DNA of 40,860 bases from contig NZ_AZEC01000020.1 of the NCBI RefSeq assembly GCF_001435585.1, positions 1 through 40,860 of the forward strand, given 5' to 3'. This document shows positions 23,431 through 32,420 of the stretch, piece after piece. The notes under the pieces are model-generated. The model ran no database searches, was not told the origin of the DNA, and was given only the letters and a program-made list of their open reading frames with translations. This DNA is from Schleiferilactobacillus perolens DSM 12744. Its GTDB lineage: Bacteria; Bacillota; Bacilli; Lactobacillales; Lactobacillaceae. The translations under genes and the position numbers were made by a program. Numbering within the stretch: position 1 is the stretch's first letter; each line of letters starts with the position of its first letter.

Positions 23431-25489
23431 GTGGCTTAGTCTTTTTAGTGTGTTGTTGATTCTTTTAGTATGGGGCAAGCGACCGGCCCAAGCCGCCGAT
23501 TTGACCTATACTCAGCCAATGCAAAATGTGACCCAGTCGCTGACGGGTGACGGAATCACCAGCAACGCGTATTTCGTGCGGGAGGATTACTGGGAGGTGC
23601 ACCAAGCCAAATTCGTGCTGCACTATCAAGTGAGTCAACTAGCCGATCGCCAATCATCGGATATTACGGTGCTGCTGAACGGCGTGAAATTTTCCTCTTT
23701 CCGGCCGCAAAACTCGGCGGGTTTACAGACCCAAACCATCGATATTCCGCTGCGTCTCTTGCAGGGCAGCAATAACTTGCAGTTGATGGGCCAGGTGTTG
23801 AATACGGTCGCCGGCCAAACGCAGCGGGTCCAGACCCCCGCCAACTGGCTCACGGTGTATCCAGAATCCAACGTGAATTTTACGTATGCGTTGAAAGCGC
23901 CCGATGCGACCATCCGTTCTTTTTACGCCCACTTCAGCGGGCTGGATACCATCAGCAATGGCTTGAGCGGTATTGCCGTGCCGGCAGCACCCCGGAATGC
24001 TGAATTAACTGCCGCCACATACGCCCTGGCTGGTTATACCCGGGTAATGACTAATGAACAGGAGCAGGTGCCGATTGCGCCCTTTGGCACAGCAAACTTG
24101 GCCAAGCGGACTTATCAGGTGGTGGTGGCCCGCGCGGATCGGCTACCGGCGGTGGTGAAGGATAAAATTAGTACTGCCGACCTGCAAAAAGGGGCGGTGA
24201 TTCGCACGGTCTATCAAAACGATCATTACTATTTGATCGTGACCGCCAAGACCGATGCATTGCTGATCAAGGCGGCCCGATTTGCGGCTAACCAAGAGCT
24301 GATGTCCCAAACAAAAGCAGCCACGAAAATTGTCACCAACACCACGCGTACTTTCAGCAGTTCCCTGCAGGATCATAATGGCCACTATCCATTGACCACC
24401 ACTGGCACCCAGCTCACGGGGGCAGATCACCAGACGGCCGCCTATTTTGTCCAGTTGCCTATGGATCAGACGAATGCCTCAGGCAGCCAAGTCCGGTTGC
24501 GGCTGCGGTATGCACAAAACTTGGACTTTGATCGGTCGCTCGTGACGGTGTACATCAACAATACGCCCATCGGCAGTCGGCGATTGACCAAGGCAGGCGC
24601 GAACGGCACCAATATTACCTTGGCTGTACCGGCGAATTTGGCGGTGGGAAATGCCATCAGCGTGCGGGTTGCTTTTGACCTCGACCTGCCCGGCAGTACC
24701 GCCAGTAATAATGACCAAACCCCGTGGGCGGCGGTGGATCCGGCATCAGAAATATTTGTGCGGACCAAACCCATGACAGATCAGCTATTCAGCAATTATC
24801 CCAGTATGTTTTTACAAAACGATCAATTTAATCAAATTGCGTTGGTCCGCCCGGCAAAAATGACGGAGGCCGACTTTGCGACATTGACTAACATTATCAA
24901 TTTGCTCGGTAATTTTGCGAAGCGGAATACAGGCTCAGTGGCCTATTATACGGGCAAGCCGGCCGCCAGTGTATTGGCCAACCATAACGTGATTGCGTTT
25001 GGCACACCCCGAGCGAATGCCTATATTCGCTCATTACAACCGCAGCTGTATTTCCAGTTCAATAAAAATTTCACGGGTTTTATTTCCAACGAAAAACTGA
25101 GCATTGAGGCTGGGTATGGTCGCCGCTTGGGCACTGCCCAGCTACTGCGATCCCTTGTGAATAAGAACAATACGGTGCTCGTGGTGACCGGGGCTACGCC
25201 GCAGATGGCTTACTTAGGATCGACCCAGATCAATTTTCAAAAGAATATCGTCAATCATCAAGGCGATCTGATCGCGGTGGATACAGACAATCAAGTCTAT
25301 GATTATCGGTTCAAGAAACAGGCTAATCCGGTAGCGAAGAAGTCACCGGTCAAGCGGTTGTTGAAACGTTCCAGCCTGGTGATTTTCTTGGCTGTGGCGG
25401 GCGTCATGTTGATTATGAGTACTGTCGTCGTGGTGTTTTTACTGCGCAAGTATGGTCATCGTCAAGGAAAGAGGGGTGAACAAAAATGA
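23375..25489 (+). CDS. BcsB-like polysaccharide synthase subunit
   Basis: A 704-residue protein with signal peptide (LFSVLLILLVWGKRPAQAA), long extracytoplasmic region and one C-terminal helix (about 665-690) with a basic tail. Repeated beta-rich segments such as VLLNGVKFSSFRPQ...LRLLQGSNNLQL and VTVYINNTPIGSRRLTK resemble BcsB carbohydrate-binding/flavodoxin-like repeats. BcsB partners the synthase and carries the polymer outward. I chose GTG 23375 (GGGAG 9 bases before), which gives a clean signal peptide; ATG 23354 adds seven residues. It overlaps the synthase by 56 bases and the next gene by ATGA. Confidence 0.75.
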   Translation: MNKFYTSRRAGIKHSALSRWLSLFSVLLILLVWGKRPAQAADLTYTQPMQNVTQSLTGDGITSNAYFVREDYWEVHQAKFVLHYQVSQLADRQSSDITVLLNGVKFSSFRPQNSAGLQTQTIDIPLRLLQGSNNLQLMGQVLNTVAGQTQRVQTPANWLTVYPESNVNFTYALKAPDATIRSFYAHFSGLDTISNGLSGIAVPAAPRNAELTAATYALAGYTRVMTNEQEQVPIAPFGTANLAKRTYQVVVARADRLPAVVKDKISTADLQKGAVIRTVYQNDHYYLIVTAKTDALLIKAARFAANQELMSQTKAATKIVTNTTRTFSSSLQDHNGHYPLTTTGTQLTGADHQTAAYFVQLPMDQTNASGSQVRLRLRYAQNLDFDRSLVTVYINNTPIGSRRLTKAGANGTNITLAVPANLAVGNAISVRVAFDLDLPGSTASNNDQTPWAAVDPASEIFVRTKPMTDQLFSNYPSMFLQNDQFNQIALVRPAKMTEADFATLTNIINLLGNFAKRNTGSVAYYTGKPAASVLANHNVIAFGTPRANAYIRSLQPQLYFQFNKNFTGFISNEKLSIEAGYGRRLGTAQLLRSLVNKNNTVLVVTGATPQMAYLGSTQINFQKNIVNHQGDLIAVDTDNQVYDYRFKKQANPVAKKSPVKRLLKRSSLVIFLAVAGVMLIMSTVVVVFLLRKYGHRQGKRGEQK

Positions 25490-26337
25490 AAGCACAACAG
25501 TTAGGGTTAAAGACAGATCTCTATTTACAGGGCTTTCTGTTCTTGTTTGCGATCACGGCTATCTTCATGGGGATTACCAGCGGACAAATGTTGTTGAATA
25601 CCATTTATCTTGGTGTGACGCTGCTATTAGTTGTGTTCACCTATTTCTTGGGATTAACTTTTGGTCTGATCACCAACATGGTCTTTATCTTTGCTCAGGG
25701 CACGATCATGGTGTATCAAAATGTGCTGCAGGATCAAGCTGTATCCTTGGTGATGGTGTTCTGGCTGGTGATGCCGTTGTTGTTGTCCGTGACTTATCAT
25801 GGTCTGGCGCAGCGGGCGTTGCAAATGCAGCAAGAAATTTCTCATTTGACGGTCAGCTTGGACCATTACAGCGCCTTTGACAAAGATACCAAATTGCGGA
25901 CAACGGTCGCTTACTATGAGGATGCCGCCGTATTTCTGGAAACCGGCCGCCGTTTCTCCATTCCCGTCAGTACGATTGCCTTGCGCCTGCGCTATCTTAG
26001 CGAGTTGCGCCAACTGTTGACCAAAGAGCAATTTGCGGATTTATTGCGGACGATATCCGCCACCCTGCGCAGTGCCACACGAACGAATGATGTGGTGTAT
26101 TACATTGATCGGCAAACGCCTACCTGGGCAGTCCTGCTTTATACCAGCAAGGCCGGTGCCCGCATCGCCGCCGACCGGATTCGGACATCCTTTGCAAAAC
26201 AACTGGCGAACATTCCGGACATGCCAGATGTAGATGTGAGTTTAATTATTGGGATTGCGAGCAGTGTGGACGACGAGATCAAGGACGCCGGAGATTTGAT
26301 GCATGCGGCGATGAAGGAGACAGAATATGATGTATAG
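25486..26337 (+). CDS. Membrane protein with degenerate GGDEF domain, likely c-di-GMP receptor (PssE-like)
   Basis: A 283-residue protein: four or so membrane helices (about 13-105), a short coiled segment, then a GGDEF-like domain (125-283). The active-site GGDEF is replaced by DRQTP (208-212), so cyclase activity is not expected. The inhibitory-site motif RxxD is kept as RTND (R199-D202) at the right distance, so c-di-GMP binding is plausible. This mirrors PelD and Listeria PssE, degenerate GGDEF receptors that switch on polysaccharide synthesis. GAGGGGTG precedes ATG 25486; it overlaps the BcsB-like gene by four bases and is last in the operon. The role is inferred from motif and context. 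Confidence 0.8.
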   Translation: MKAQQLGLKTDLYLQGFLFLFAITAIFMGITSGQMLLNTIYLGVTLLLVVFTYFLGLTFGLITNMVFIFAQGTIMVYQNVLQDQAVSLVMVFWLVMPLLLSVTYHGLAQRALQMQQEISHLTVSLDHYSAFDKDTKLRTTVAYYEDAAVFLETGRRFSIPVSTIALRLRYLSELRQLLTKEQFADLLRTISATLRSATRTNDVVYYIDRQTPTWAVLLYTSKAGARIAADRIRTSFAKQLANIPDMPDVDVSLIIGIASSVDDEIKDAGDLMHAAMKETEYDV

Positions 26338-26340
26338 AGA

Positions 26341-26459
26341 GGGCGGAGCGGACCGGTTAGAGGCTAGGAGATAAGAGCGGGCAGGCAGAAAACCCGGTCT
26401 TAGGTTTTATGCCTGCCCGCTCTTATCTCCTAGCCTCTGGTCCGCGCAGCCCGTTTACG
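26341..26459. repeat. Very long perfect hairpin element, copy 1
   Basis: Arms 26359-26387 and 26410-26438 are perfectly complementary over 29 bp. The inner loop adds AAAACC/GGTTTT. Outside, GCGGACC (26348) pairs with GGTCCGC (26439) and GGGC with GCCC, so about 46 bp can pair in all. There is no T-run. It begins 4 bases after the GGDEF-like gene stop. Perfect arms imply recent origin or selection on structure. Confidence 0.95.
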
Positions 26460-26475
26460 TGGAATGAAGAAGGCA

Positions 26476-26549
26476 CAGAAAACCCGGTCTTAGGTTTTAT
26501 GTCTGCCCTGTCTTGTGCCCTAGCCCCTGGTCGGCGGAGCCCGTTTACG
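26476..26549. repeat. Hairpin element, copy 2, left arm mostly missing
   Basis: This 74-base stretch aligns without gaps to 26386-26459, exactly 90 bases upstream (identical CAGAAAACCCGGTCTTAGG and CCCGTTTACG). The matching left arm is reduced to GGCACA, so it no longer folds into the long stem. Confidence 0.9.
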
Positions 26550-26578
26550 AAAACAACAAATCACGAACTACAACAATT

Positions 26579-26712
26579 AAGGGACTGGGACAAAAATCTA
26601 AGCCCTGATGGATGTAGTGCCAATGCAGAGCAATCGGAGGCTGAAATGGGCCGGAGATTGTGGAGCTTTGGCACGGGCTCATCAGGGAGGATTTTTGTCC
26701 CAGTCCCTTTAA
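26579..26712. repeat. Long composite hairpin, related to the 11.2-kb repeat
   Basis: GGGACTGGGACAAAAATC pairs with GATTTTTGTCCCAGTCCC across the whole element. Inside, CCCTGATG pairs with CATCAGGG and GTGCCAA with TTTGGCAC. The centre holds TGCCAATGCAGAGCAATCGG and CCGGAGATTG, shared with the 11221-11435 repeat. It lies between two convergent genes and may also work as a bidirectional terminator (ATTTTTG on the right). Confidence 0.9.
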
Positions 26713-26713
26713 T

Positions 26714-27565
26714 CTAATCAATGTGATCCCGGGCATCCGCACTGGCATGCACCGGTCTATCCGATACAATTCTTCTCATCTCAATCGGTTGACCCACCAG
26801 GTTGCCCTGCCGGAACTGAATCTTCAACTGACGCGCCAAGGCGGCGTCCTCTTCAGTCTCTACGCCGGTCAGCACCAAATCAATCTGCCGCTCTTTAGCC
26901 AACCGATTCCAGAAGCCCAGATTCAAGTCCAACCAAATAGACGGATCATCCTTGCGGAACGCTGCCATAGAGCATTTCAACTCATCTACCACGGGCAAAA
27001 GCCACTCGATTTGTTTGAGTGCGCTCAGATCAGAGCCCACATTGTCAATGGCAAACCGGGCCCCTTCGTCTTGGGCGGCCCGGATTTTTTGCAAAAAACG
27101 GTATCGCTGCAGTCGATTTGGGATCCGCTCTGACCGATACTCAATCACCAAATATAACGGAGCGATTCGCTGCATCACCCAATCGACAAAGTCTGGAAAA
27201 TCACGACTCATGATCTGGATATAATACAAATCTATGGCCAAGAAAATTGGTGCTTCTGGCAGTCTTTGAAACGGTACCGCCAGGAGCGATTGAATGTGGG
27301 ACAAGGCTAGTGTTTCGAGTTGTTGGGGGACTTTCCACTGGCCGTCCGCCCCCCTTTGCCGCAGCAAACACTCATATCCCACGACCCGATTGGCATCATT
27401 GACCTGTGGTTGGACAAAGTAACGCAAACCAGGCGCCAATATTTTTTTGAACCGCACTGTTTGTTCTTGCTTGCGGCGGTGAATCGTCCAGAGCCATGCA
27501 AAGCCCCCGGCCGATAGCGCGACACATATCAACGATAATAGCCATATCAACTGAGGAAATGCCAT
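26714..27565 (-). CDS. Membrane-anchored EAL-domain protein with altered catalytic motifs
   Basis: A 283-residue protein: one N-terminal helix (7-28), then an EAL domain. EAL proteins hydrolyse c-di-GMP to pGpG or act as receptors. Retained: E65 in ECLLR, E142, D174, K197, E236 in GVETEED and Q253-G. Changed: the usual Asn in the NxS position reads D112, and DDFGTG reads DNVGSD, losing the second metal-binding Asp. Activity is therefore doubtful. It is convergent with the polysaccharide operon and has its own promoter (27613-27640). It could lower or sense c-di-GMP for the same system. The ribosome site is weak (GAAAGAAAG). Confidence 0.8.
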   Translation of the reverse strand: MAFPQLIWLLSLICVALSAGGFAWLWTIHRRKQEQTVRFKKILAPGLRYFVQPQVNDANRVVGYECLLRQRGADGQWKVPQQLETLALSHIQSLLAVPFQRLPEAPIFLAIDLYYIQIMSRDFPDFVDWVMQRIAPLYLVIEYRSERIPNRLQRYRFLQKIRAAQDEGARFAIDNVGSDLSALKQIEWLLPVVDELKCSMAAFRKDDPSIWLDLNLGFWNRLAKERQIDLVLTGVETEEDAALARQLKIQFRQGNLVGQPIEMRRIVSDRPVHASADARDHID

Positions 27566-27612
27566 GATGTCTGCTTTCTTTCTAGTATTGAAGAAATAGT
27601 CCTTTTGTTATT

Positions 27613-27640
27613 ATTTTAGCAAAGTGGTGGGAATTGGCAA
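27613..27640 (-). promoter_or_regulatory. Promoter of the EAL gene
   Basis: On the minus strand TTGCCA (27635-27640), a 16-base spacer and TAAAAT (27613-27618), about 50 bases before ATG 27565. Confidence 0.7.
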
Positions 27641-27700
27641 TGCCTGGAGGAGATTACGGCGTTTTAGCGAGCCATATCAGGATGGTTTCTACTTTGCCTT

Positions 27701-27751
27701 TTTTACACCGATTTAACACCACCCACCCAAGTTTAACGCCGTTTTTACATC
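27701..27751 (+). promoter_or_regulatory. Four phased repeats, candidate KdpE binding sites
   Basis: TTTTACACC (ends 27709), TTTAACACC (27720), TTTAACGCC (27740) and TTTTACATC (27751). Each pair is 11 bases apart and the pairs are 31 bases apart, close to one and three helical turns. This phased direct-repeat layout is typical of OmpR/KdpE-type regulators. The second pair reaches the -35 region of the kdp promoter. Confidence 0.65.
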
Positions 27752-27759
27752 AATCTCGG

Positions 27760-27765
27760 TATACT
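27760..27765 (+). promoter_or_regulatory. -10 element (TATACT) of the kdp operon
   Basis: TATACT lies 36 bases before the kdpF start. The -35 is poor and covered by the repeats, as expected for an activator-dependent promoter. Confidence 0.6.
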
Positions 27766-27800
27766 GACTTTCAGAAAATGAAATCAGGAGGGTAATCATC

Positions 27801-27884
27801 ATGGTCGAACTCATTGGTCTGATCACCACAATTTTGATGTTGGCCTATCTTTTAAATGTACTTGTGCGAGGTGATAAGAAGTGA
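27801..27884 (+). CDS. kdpF: KdpF, small subunit of the K+ pump
   Basis: A 27-residue single-helix peptide (ELIGLITTILMLAYLLNVLV then RGDKK). KdpF stabilises the KdpABC complex in the membrane. AGGAGGG lies 8 bases before ATG 27801, and its stop overlaps the kdpA GTG start (GTGA). Size, hydrophobicity and position immediately before kdpA make the call secure despite the short length. Confidence 0.85.
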   Translation: MVELIGLITTILMLAYLLNVLVRGDKK

Positions 27885-29653
27885 TCAAGACGATTTTGAC
27901 GTATGTGCTCTATCTGGGCGTACCGTTTTTACTCGCGATTCCCGTTGGTCATTACATCAGCAAAGTGATGGCCGGTCAAGATAATTGGCTGACCCGCGTC
28001 TGGGGGCCAGTGGAGAAGCGGCTGACCCGGTGGTTGCGATTGGATGAAAGAATGAACTGGCAACGGTATGCTTTGGCGGTCGGGGCGTTTTCTGTTCTGA
28101 GCTTCGGGGTACTGTGGCTGATTCTGCGGTTTCAAAACCTGTTGCCTGGCAATCCCCAACATTTCGCCGGCTTGTCCTGGTCGTTGGCCTTCAACACGGC
28201 GGTATCATTCATCACCAATACGAATTGGCAAAGTTACTCCGGTGAATTAACACTATCGAACTTTTCTCAAGTCTTCGGTCTCACGGTACAAAACTTTGCC
28301 AGTGCCGCGGTGGGGATTGCGGTGGTGTATGCATTGATCCGTGGAATAGCGGGACATCAACGGCATGATCTGGGTAATTTTTGGCAGGATATGATCCGGG
28401 CCATTCTTTATATTCTTTTGCCATTGAGCACACTATTTGCCGTTTTACTGTTATGGTGCGGGGTGCCGCAAAGCACCTATGGCTTTACCACGGCCACTTT
28501 GGCCCAACCAGTCGCGGTCAGTGCCCAAGGCAATGTCATTTTGGGTGCGACGGTCAATCGACAAACTGAAACCGTTAAGGTGGATGGCAAAAAGGTGCCC
28601 GGTGCCCGGATCGTCACGAAAGAAACCCTGCCGATTTTTCCCCAGGCCAGCCAAGTGGCGATTAAGCAATTAGGCAGTAACGGCGGCGGAGTGTTAGGGA
28701 CCAATTCAGCTCATCCGTATGAGAACCCCAATGCCCTCAGTAATTTCATTGAATACTTAGCAATCGTGCTGCTGCCCATGTCATTAGTCTTTGCCTTTGG
28801 CCGCAGTCTCGGCCGACCCAAAGAAGGGTGGATGCTCTTCATTGCCATGGGTACCTTGTTTCTCATTGGCATGGTCGTGACTGGCTGGGCAGAACAGCGC
28901 GGCGTGCACGTGGCCGGTATCGGCACGATCACCATGGAGGGTAAAGAGGCCCGTCTGGGGGTACCGGCTTCCGCTATCTGGGCAGTGGGTACCACGGCGA
29001 CCAGCAATGGGGCCGTCAATGCGATGTTGGATAGTTTCTCGCCCTTGGGTGGATTATTACCCATGATGCTCATGCAGTCTGGCGAAGTGGTCTTTGGCGG
29101 CGTCGGCTCTGGTCTATACGGCATGTTAGGGTTCGTTCTATTGACAGTCTTTATTGCCAGCTTGATGGTGGGCCGGACGCCCGAATACTTGGGCAAAAAG
29201 ATTGGCCCAGGAGAAATGCGGATGGCCGTCTTGGCTTGTCTGGCCACGCCGTTATCTATTTTAGTCGGCAGCGGCATTATCGCGGCACTGCCAGTGGTCG
29301 CCAAGTCGCTGACGAATACCGGCGCCCATGGTTTCTCGGAATTTCTATACGCCTTCTCATCCGCTGGCGGTAATAACGGATCGGCATTTGCCGGCTTCAA
29401 TGCGAACACCCCGCTGATGAACATGACGCTGGGGTTAATCATGCTGGCGGCACGCTTCATTCCAATTGTCGCCATGCTGAACATCGGCCAGCGGATGGCA
29501 GAACAGAAGCTCACCGCAGAAACCGCTGGGACATTGAAAACCACCAATGCCACCTTTGTCGTTTTACTGTTGATCGTGGTTTTAATTATCGGGGTGCTGA
29601 GCTTCTTCCCAGCACTTTCCCTGGGTCCCATTGTGGACGCATTAACCCATTAG
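27881..29653 (+). CDS. kdpA: KdpA, potassium-translocating subunit
   Basis: A 590-residue membrane protein with about ten helices and four K+-channel-like pore loops: [46 protein letters not shown] and [13 protein letters not shown] carry the selectivity glycines. It binds and conducts K+ in the KdpFABC ATPase, a high-affinity uptake pump used at low K+ or osmotic stress. The start is GTG 27881, coupled to kdpF. Length is normal and no key region is missing. Confidence 0.97.
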   Translation: MIKTILTYVLYLGVPFLLAIPVGHYISKVMAGQDNWLTRVWGPVEKRLTRWLRLDERMNWQRYALAVGAFSVLSFGVLWLILRFQNLLPGNPQHFAGLSWSLAFNTAVSFITNTNWQSYSGELTLSNFSQVFGLTVQNFASAAVGIAVVYALIRGIAGHQRHDLGNFWQDMIRAILYILLPLSTLFAVLLLWCGVPQSTYGFTTATLAQPVAVSAQGNVILGATVNRQTETVKVDGKKVPGARIVTKETLPIFPQASQVAIKQLGSNGGGVLGTNSAHPYENPNALSNFIEYLAIVLLPMSLVFAFGRSLGRPKEGWMLFIAMGTLFLIGMVVTGWAEQRGVHVAGIGTITMEGKEARLGVPASAIWAVGTTATSNGAVNAMLDSFSPLGGLLPMMLMQSGEVVFGGVGSGLYGMLGFVLLTVFIASLMVGRTPEYLGKKIGPGEMRMAVLACLATPLSILVGSGIIAALPVVAKSLTNTGAHGFSEFLYAFSSAGGNNGSAFAGFNANTPLMNMTLGLIMLAARFIPIVAMLNIGQRMAEQKLTAETAGTLKTTNATFVVLLLIVVLIIGVLSFFPALSLGPIVDALTH

Positions 29654-29672
29654 GAAGGGAGTATTCACGAGA

Positions 29673-31748
29673 ATGGCTCAAAAAGAAGCATCTAAAAAAG
29701 AGAAGTTGTTGACTGGTGCCAATATGTGGAGTGCCGTGCGTAAATTGAATTTTAACGATGAGCGCAATAACCCGGTCATGTTTTTGGTTTATATTTCTGC
29801 CGCGATGACGACATTGCTGTTTGTCCTGTCCCTGTTCGGCATCTCCGATCACATTGTGACCAGCGGCTTTATCATCACCGTCGCGATTATTTTGTGGATC
29901 ACGTGCTGGTTCTCTAACTTGGCAGAAGCGACCGCAGAAGGTCGGGGCAAAGCCCAAGCAGCGACCCTGAAGGCCTCCCGCAAGGATGTCACGGCCCACA
30001 AGTTAGCTGATCCAGACCAGCCTGAGCAGTATACCGATGTCGCCGGTCCGACCCTGAACAAGGGGGACTATTTCCTTGTCAAAGCGAATGAGCAAATTCC
30101 CGCTGACGGCGAGGTCGTGGGCGGCGCCGCTTCCGTTGACGAAAGTGCCATCACCGGTGAATCGGCACCGGTGATCCGGGAAGCGGGCGGTGACCGATCC
30201 GCAGTCACTGGCGGGACCACCGTGCTGTCTGACACCTTGGTGGTCAAGGTGACTCAGGAAAAGGGTCATAGCTTCATGGATAAGATGATCGGCATGGTGG
30301 AGGGCGCGAATCGCCAAAAAACACCGAATGAAATTGCGTTGGAAATTTTACTGGTGGCGTTATCGATTATCTTTGTATTAGTGACTGCGTCGCTTTTCAC
30401 CTATTCCAAGTTTTCGGCCCAATTAATGGGGCAGCATAATCCCATTTCCATCGTGTGGTTGATTGCTCTGTTCGTTTGTCTGGCCCCCACCACGATTGGG
30501 GCCTTGCTGTCCGCGATTGGGATTGCTGGGATGAGCCGACTTAACGCCGCCAATGTCTTGGCGATGAGCGGCCGCGCCATCGAAGCTGCCGGAGATGTGG
30601 ATGTCTTACTATTGGATAAAACGGGGACGATCACGTTTGGCAATCGCCGGGCCAGCGAGTTTATTCCTGTGGCGGGGCATACCGCCGAAGAAGTGGCTGA
30701 TGCGGCTCAATTGGCTTCCTTGGCTGATGAGACACCAGAAGGCCGCTCGATCGTGGTCTTAGCGAAGAAACAGTTCAATATCCGGGGGCGGGAAGTCGGT
30801 CATCACCAATATCACTTTGTCCCCTTTACCGCCCAAACCAAGATGAGCGGGGTAGATTATCAAGGTATTGAGATTCGCAAAGGCGCCGCGGAAAACATCC
30901 AAAATTATGTCGAACAGCATGACCATGTCTATTCTGATGAATGTAAAAATGCTGTAGAAAAAATTGCTCGGCAAGGTGGAACACCATTGGTTGTCACCAA
31001 AGATTACAATGTTTTAGGCGTCATTGCGTTGAAGGACATTATCAAACCTGGCGTCAAGGAAAAGTTTGCGGATCTGCGAAAAATGGGCATTCAAACCATT
31101 ATGATCACCGGCGACAACCCCGTCACAGCGGCTGCGATTGCGGCTGAAGCGGGGGTCGACGACTTTCTTTCCCAAGCCACGCCGGAAAGCAAAATGGAAA
31201 CCATCCATCAATACCAGGCTAAAGGGCACTTGGTCGCAATGACTGGGGATGGCACCAACGATGCGCCCGCACTGGCCCAGGCCGATGTCGCCGTGGCCAT
31301 GAATTCAGGTACCCAGGCCGCCAAGGAAGCCGGGAACATGGTTGATCTGGATTCGTCACCGACCAAGTTGATTGATATTGTCCGGATTGGCAAGCAATTA
31401 CTGATGACTCGGGGCAGCCTGACGACGTTCTCGATCGCCAATGATATTTCTAAATATTTCGCGATTATTCCGGCCATCTTCATGAATCTCTATCCACCGT
31501 TGCGGGTACTGAATATCATGGGTCTGTCCAGTTCGACCAGTGCCATTTTATCTGCCTTGATTTTCAACGCTTTGATCATTGTGGCTTTGATCCCACTGGC
31601 TTTGAACGGAGTCAAATACCGCGAGATTCCCGCGGCTCAATTGCTGAAGCATAATCTGTGGTTGTATGGCGTGGGCGGATTGATCGTGCCTTTCATTGGG
31701 ATTAAATTAATTGATCTGATTATCACGCCGCTTTTGGCATTATTATAG
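29673..31748 (+). CDS. kdpB: KdpB, P-type ATPase subunit
   Basis: A 691-residue P-type ATPase. The phosphorylated aspartate is D315 in [10 protein letters not shown]. Other motifs are TGES (about 161-164; its serine is the position phosphorylated for inhibition in E. coli), ETPEGRSIV and [12 protein letters not shown] in the nucleotide domain, and [21 protein letters not shown] as the hinge. ATP hydrolysis drives K+ import through KdpA. The ribosome site GGAAGGGAG lies 10 or so bases before ATG. Full length, all motifs intact. Confidence 0.97.
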   Translation: MAQKEASKKEKLLTGANMWSAVRKLNFNDERNNPVMFLVYISAAMTTLLFVLSLFGISDHIVTSGFIITVAIILWITCWFSNLAEATAEGRGKAQAATLKASRKDVTAHKLADPDQPEQYTDVAGPTLNKGDYFLVKANEQIPADGEVVGGAASVDESAITGESAPVIREAGGDRSAVTGGTTVLSDTLVVKVTQEKGHSFMDKMIGMVEGANRQKTPNEIALEILLVALSIIFVLVTASLFTYSKFSAQLMGQHNPISIVWLIALFVCLAPTTIGALLSAIGIAGMSRLNAANVLAMSGRAIEAAGDVDVLLLDKTGTITFGNRRASEFIPVAGHTAEEVADAAQLASLADETPEGRSIVVLAKKQFNIRGREVGHHQYHFVPFTAQTKMSGVDYQGIEIRKGAAENIQNYVEQHDHVYSDECKNAVEKIARQGGTPLVVTKDYNVLGVIALKDIIKPGVKEKFADLRKMGIQTIMITGDNPVTAAAIAAEAGVDDFLSQATPESKMETIHQYQAKGHLVAMTGDGTNDAPALAQADVAVAMNSGTQAAKEAGNMVDLDSSPTKLIDIVRIGKQLLMTRGSLTTFSIANDISKYFAIIPAIFMNLYPPLRVLNIMGLSSSTSAILSALIFNALIIVALIPLALNGVKYREIPAAQLLKHNLWLYGVGGLIVPFIGIKLIDLIITPLLALL

Positions 31749-31761
31749 GGGGTTGAACAAC

Positions 31762-32328
31762 ATGAAAACATGGTTACGGGCAGGCCGGCTGCTGCTAGGG
31801 TGCATGGTCTTAGTGGGACTTTACACAGCCGTGATTACCGGGATCGGGCAAACCTTCTTTTCCCAACAGGCCAATGGTAGTGTGACCACCGTCAAGGGCA
31901 AGGTCACTGGCTCGACCTTGATTGCCCAACCAGAAACCGGTGATGGTGATCTGTGGGGCCGGGCCATGGCGGTGAGCGGAACCGGCAATACGCTGCAGGC
32001 TGGGCCTACCAATTTGAGCCCGGCCAGTACCGCTTATCGCCAGCGGACACAGGCCTTGGCAAAAACGATCCAAGCGCGCAACCCAGATGCCCGCGGCGTC
32101 ATTCCACAGGAGTTGATCACGACTTCCGGTAGTGGCGTGGATCCAGATATTAGTTTGGCAGCGGCGCTGTGGCAGGCTCCGCGCATTGCCAAGGCCCGTC
32201 AGTTGACGGTCAAACAGGTTCAACGGATCATTAGCCAGCAAGCCACACCAGCTTGGACCGGTGTTTTCGGTGCCCAAACAGTGAACGTGGCTCAAGTTAA
32301 TCGGGCATTAGCCAAAACAAATGCGTGA
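31762..32328 (+). CDS. kdpC: KdpC subunit
   Basis: A 188-residue protein with one N-terminal helix and an outer domain containing LSPASTAYRQR and the conserved ITTSGSGVDPDISLAAALWQAPRIAKARQ. It stabilises the pump and influences K+ affinity. ATG 31762 has AGGGGG at 9 bases; TTG 31753 lies directly on that site and is rejected. It begins 13 bases after kdpB. Confidence 0.95.
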   Translation: MKTWLRAGRLLLGCMVLVGLYTAVITGIGQTFFSQQANGSVTTVKGKVTGSTLIAQPETGDGDLWGRAMAVSGTGNTLQAGPTNLSPASTAYRQRTQALAKTIQARNPDARGVIPQELITTSGSGVDPDISLAAALWQAPRIAKARQLTVKQVQRIISQQATPAWTGVFGAQTVNVAQVNRALAKTNA

Positions 32329-32420
32329 TGGATCAAGACAGTAAGGGCGCGTGGAGATATCTGCCGTTCCTGCTGTCTTTGTGCTATGGTGAGAATATCA
32401 ATCAATGGAGTGGAAAACGA

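Noticed and set aside
26341-26549. CRISPR-like short repeats
   Set aside because: Only two copies with no spacer regularity; they are explained by a hairpin element duplicated with a 90-base period.
26409-26717. 102-codon open frame across the hairpin cluster
   Set aside because: It translates the palindromes themselves and has no ribosome site.
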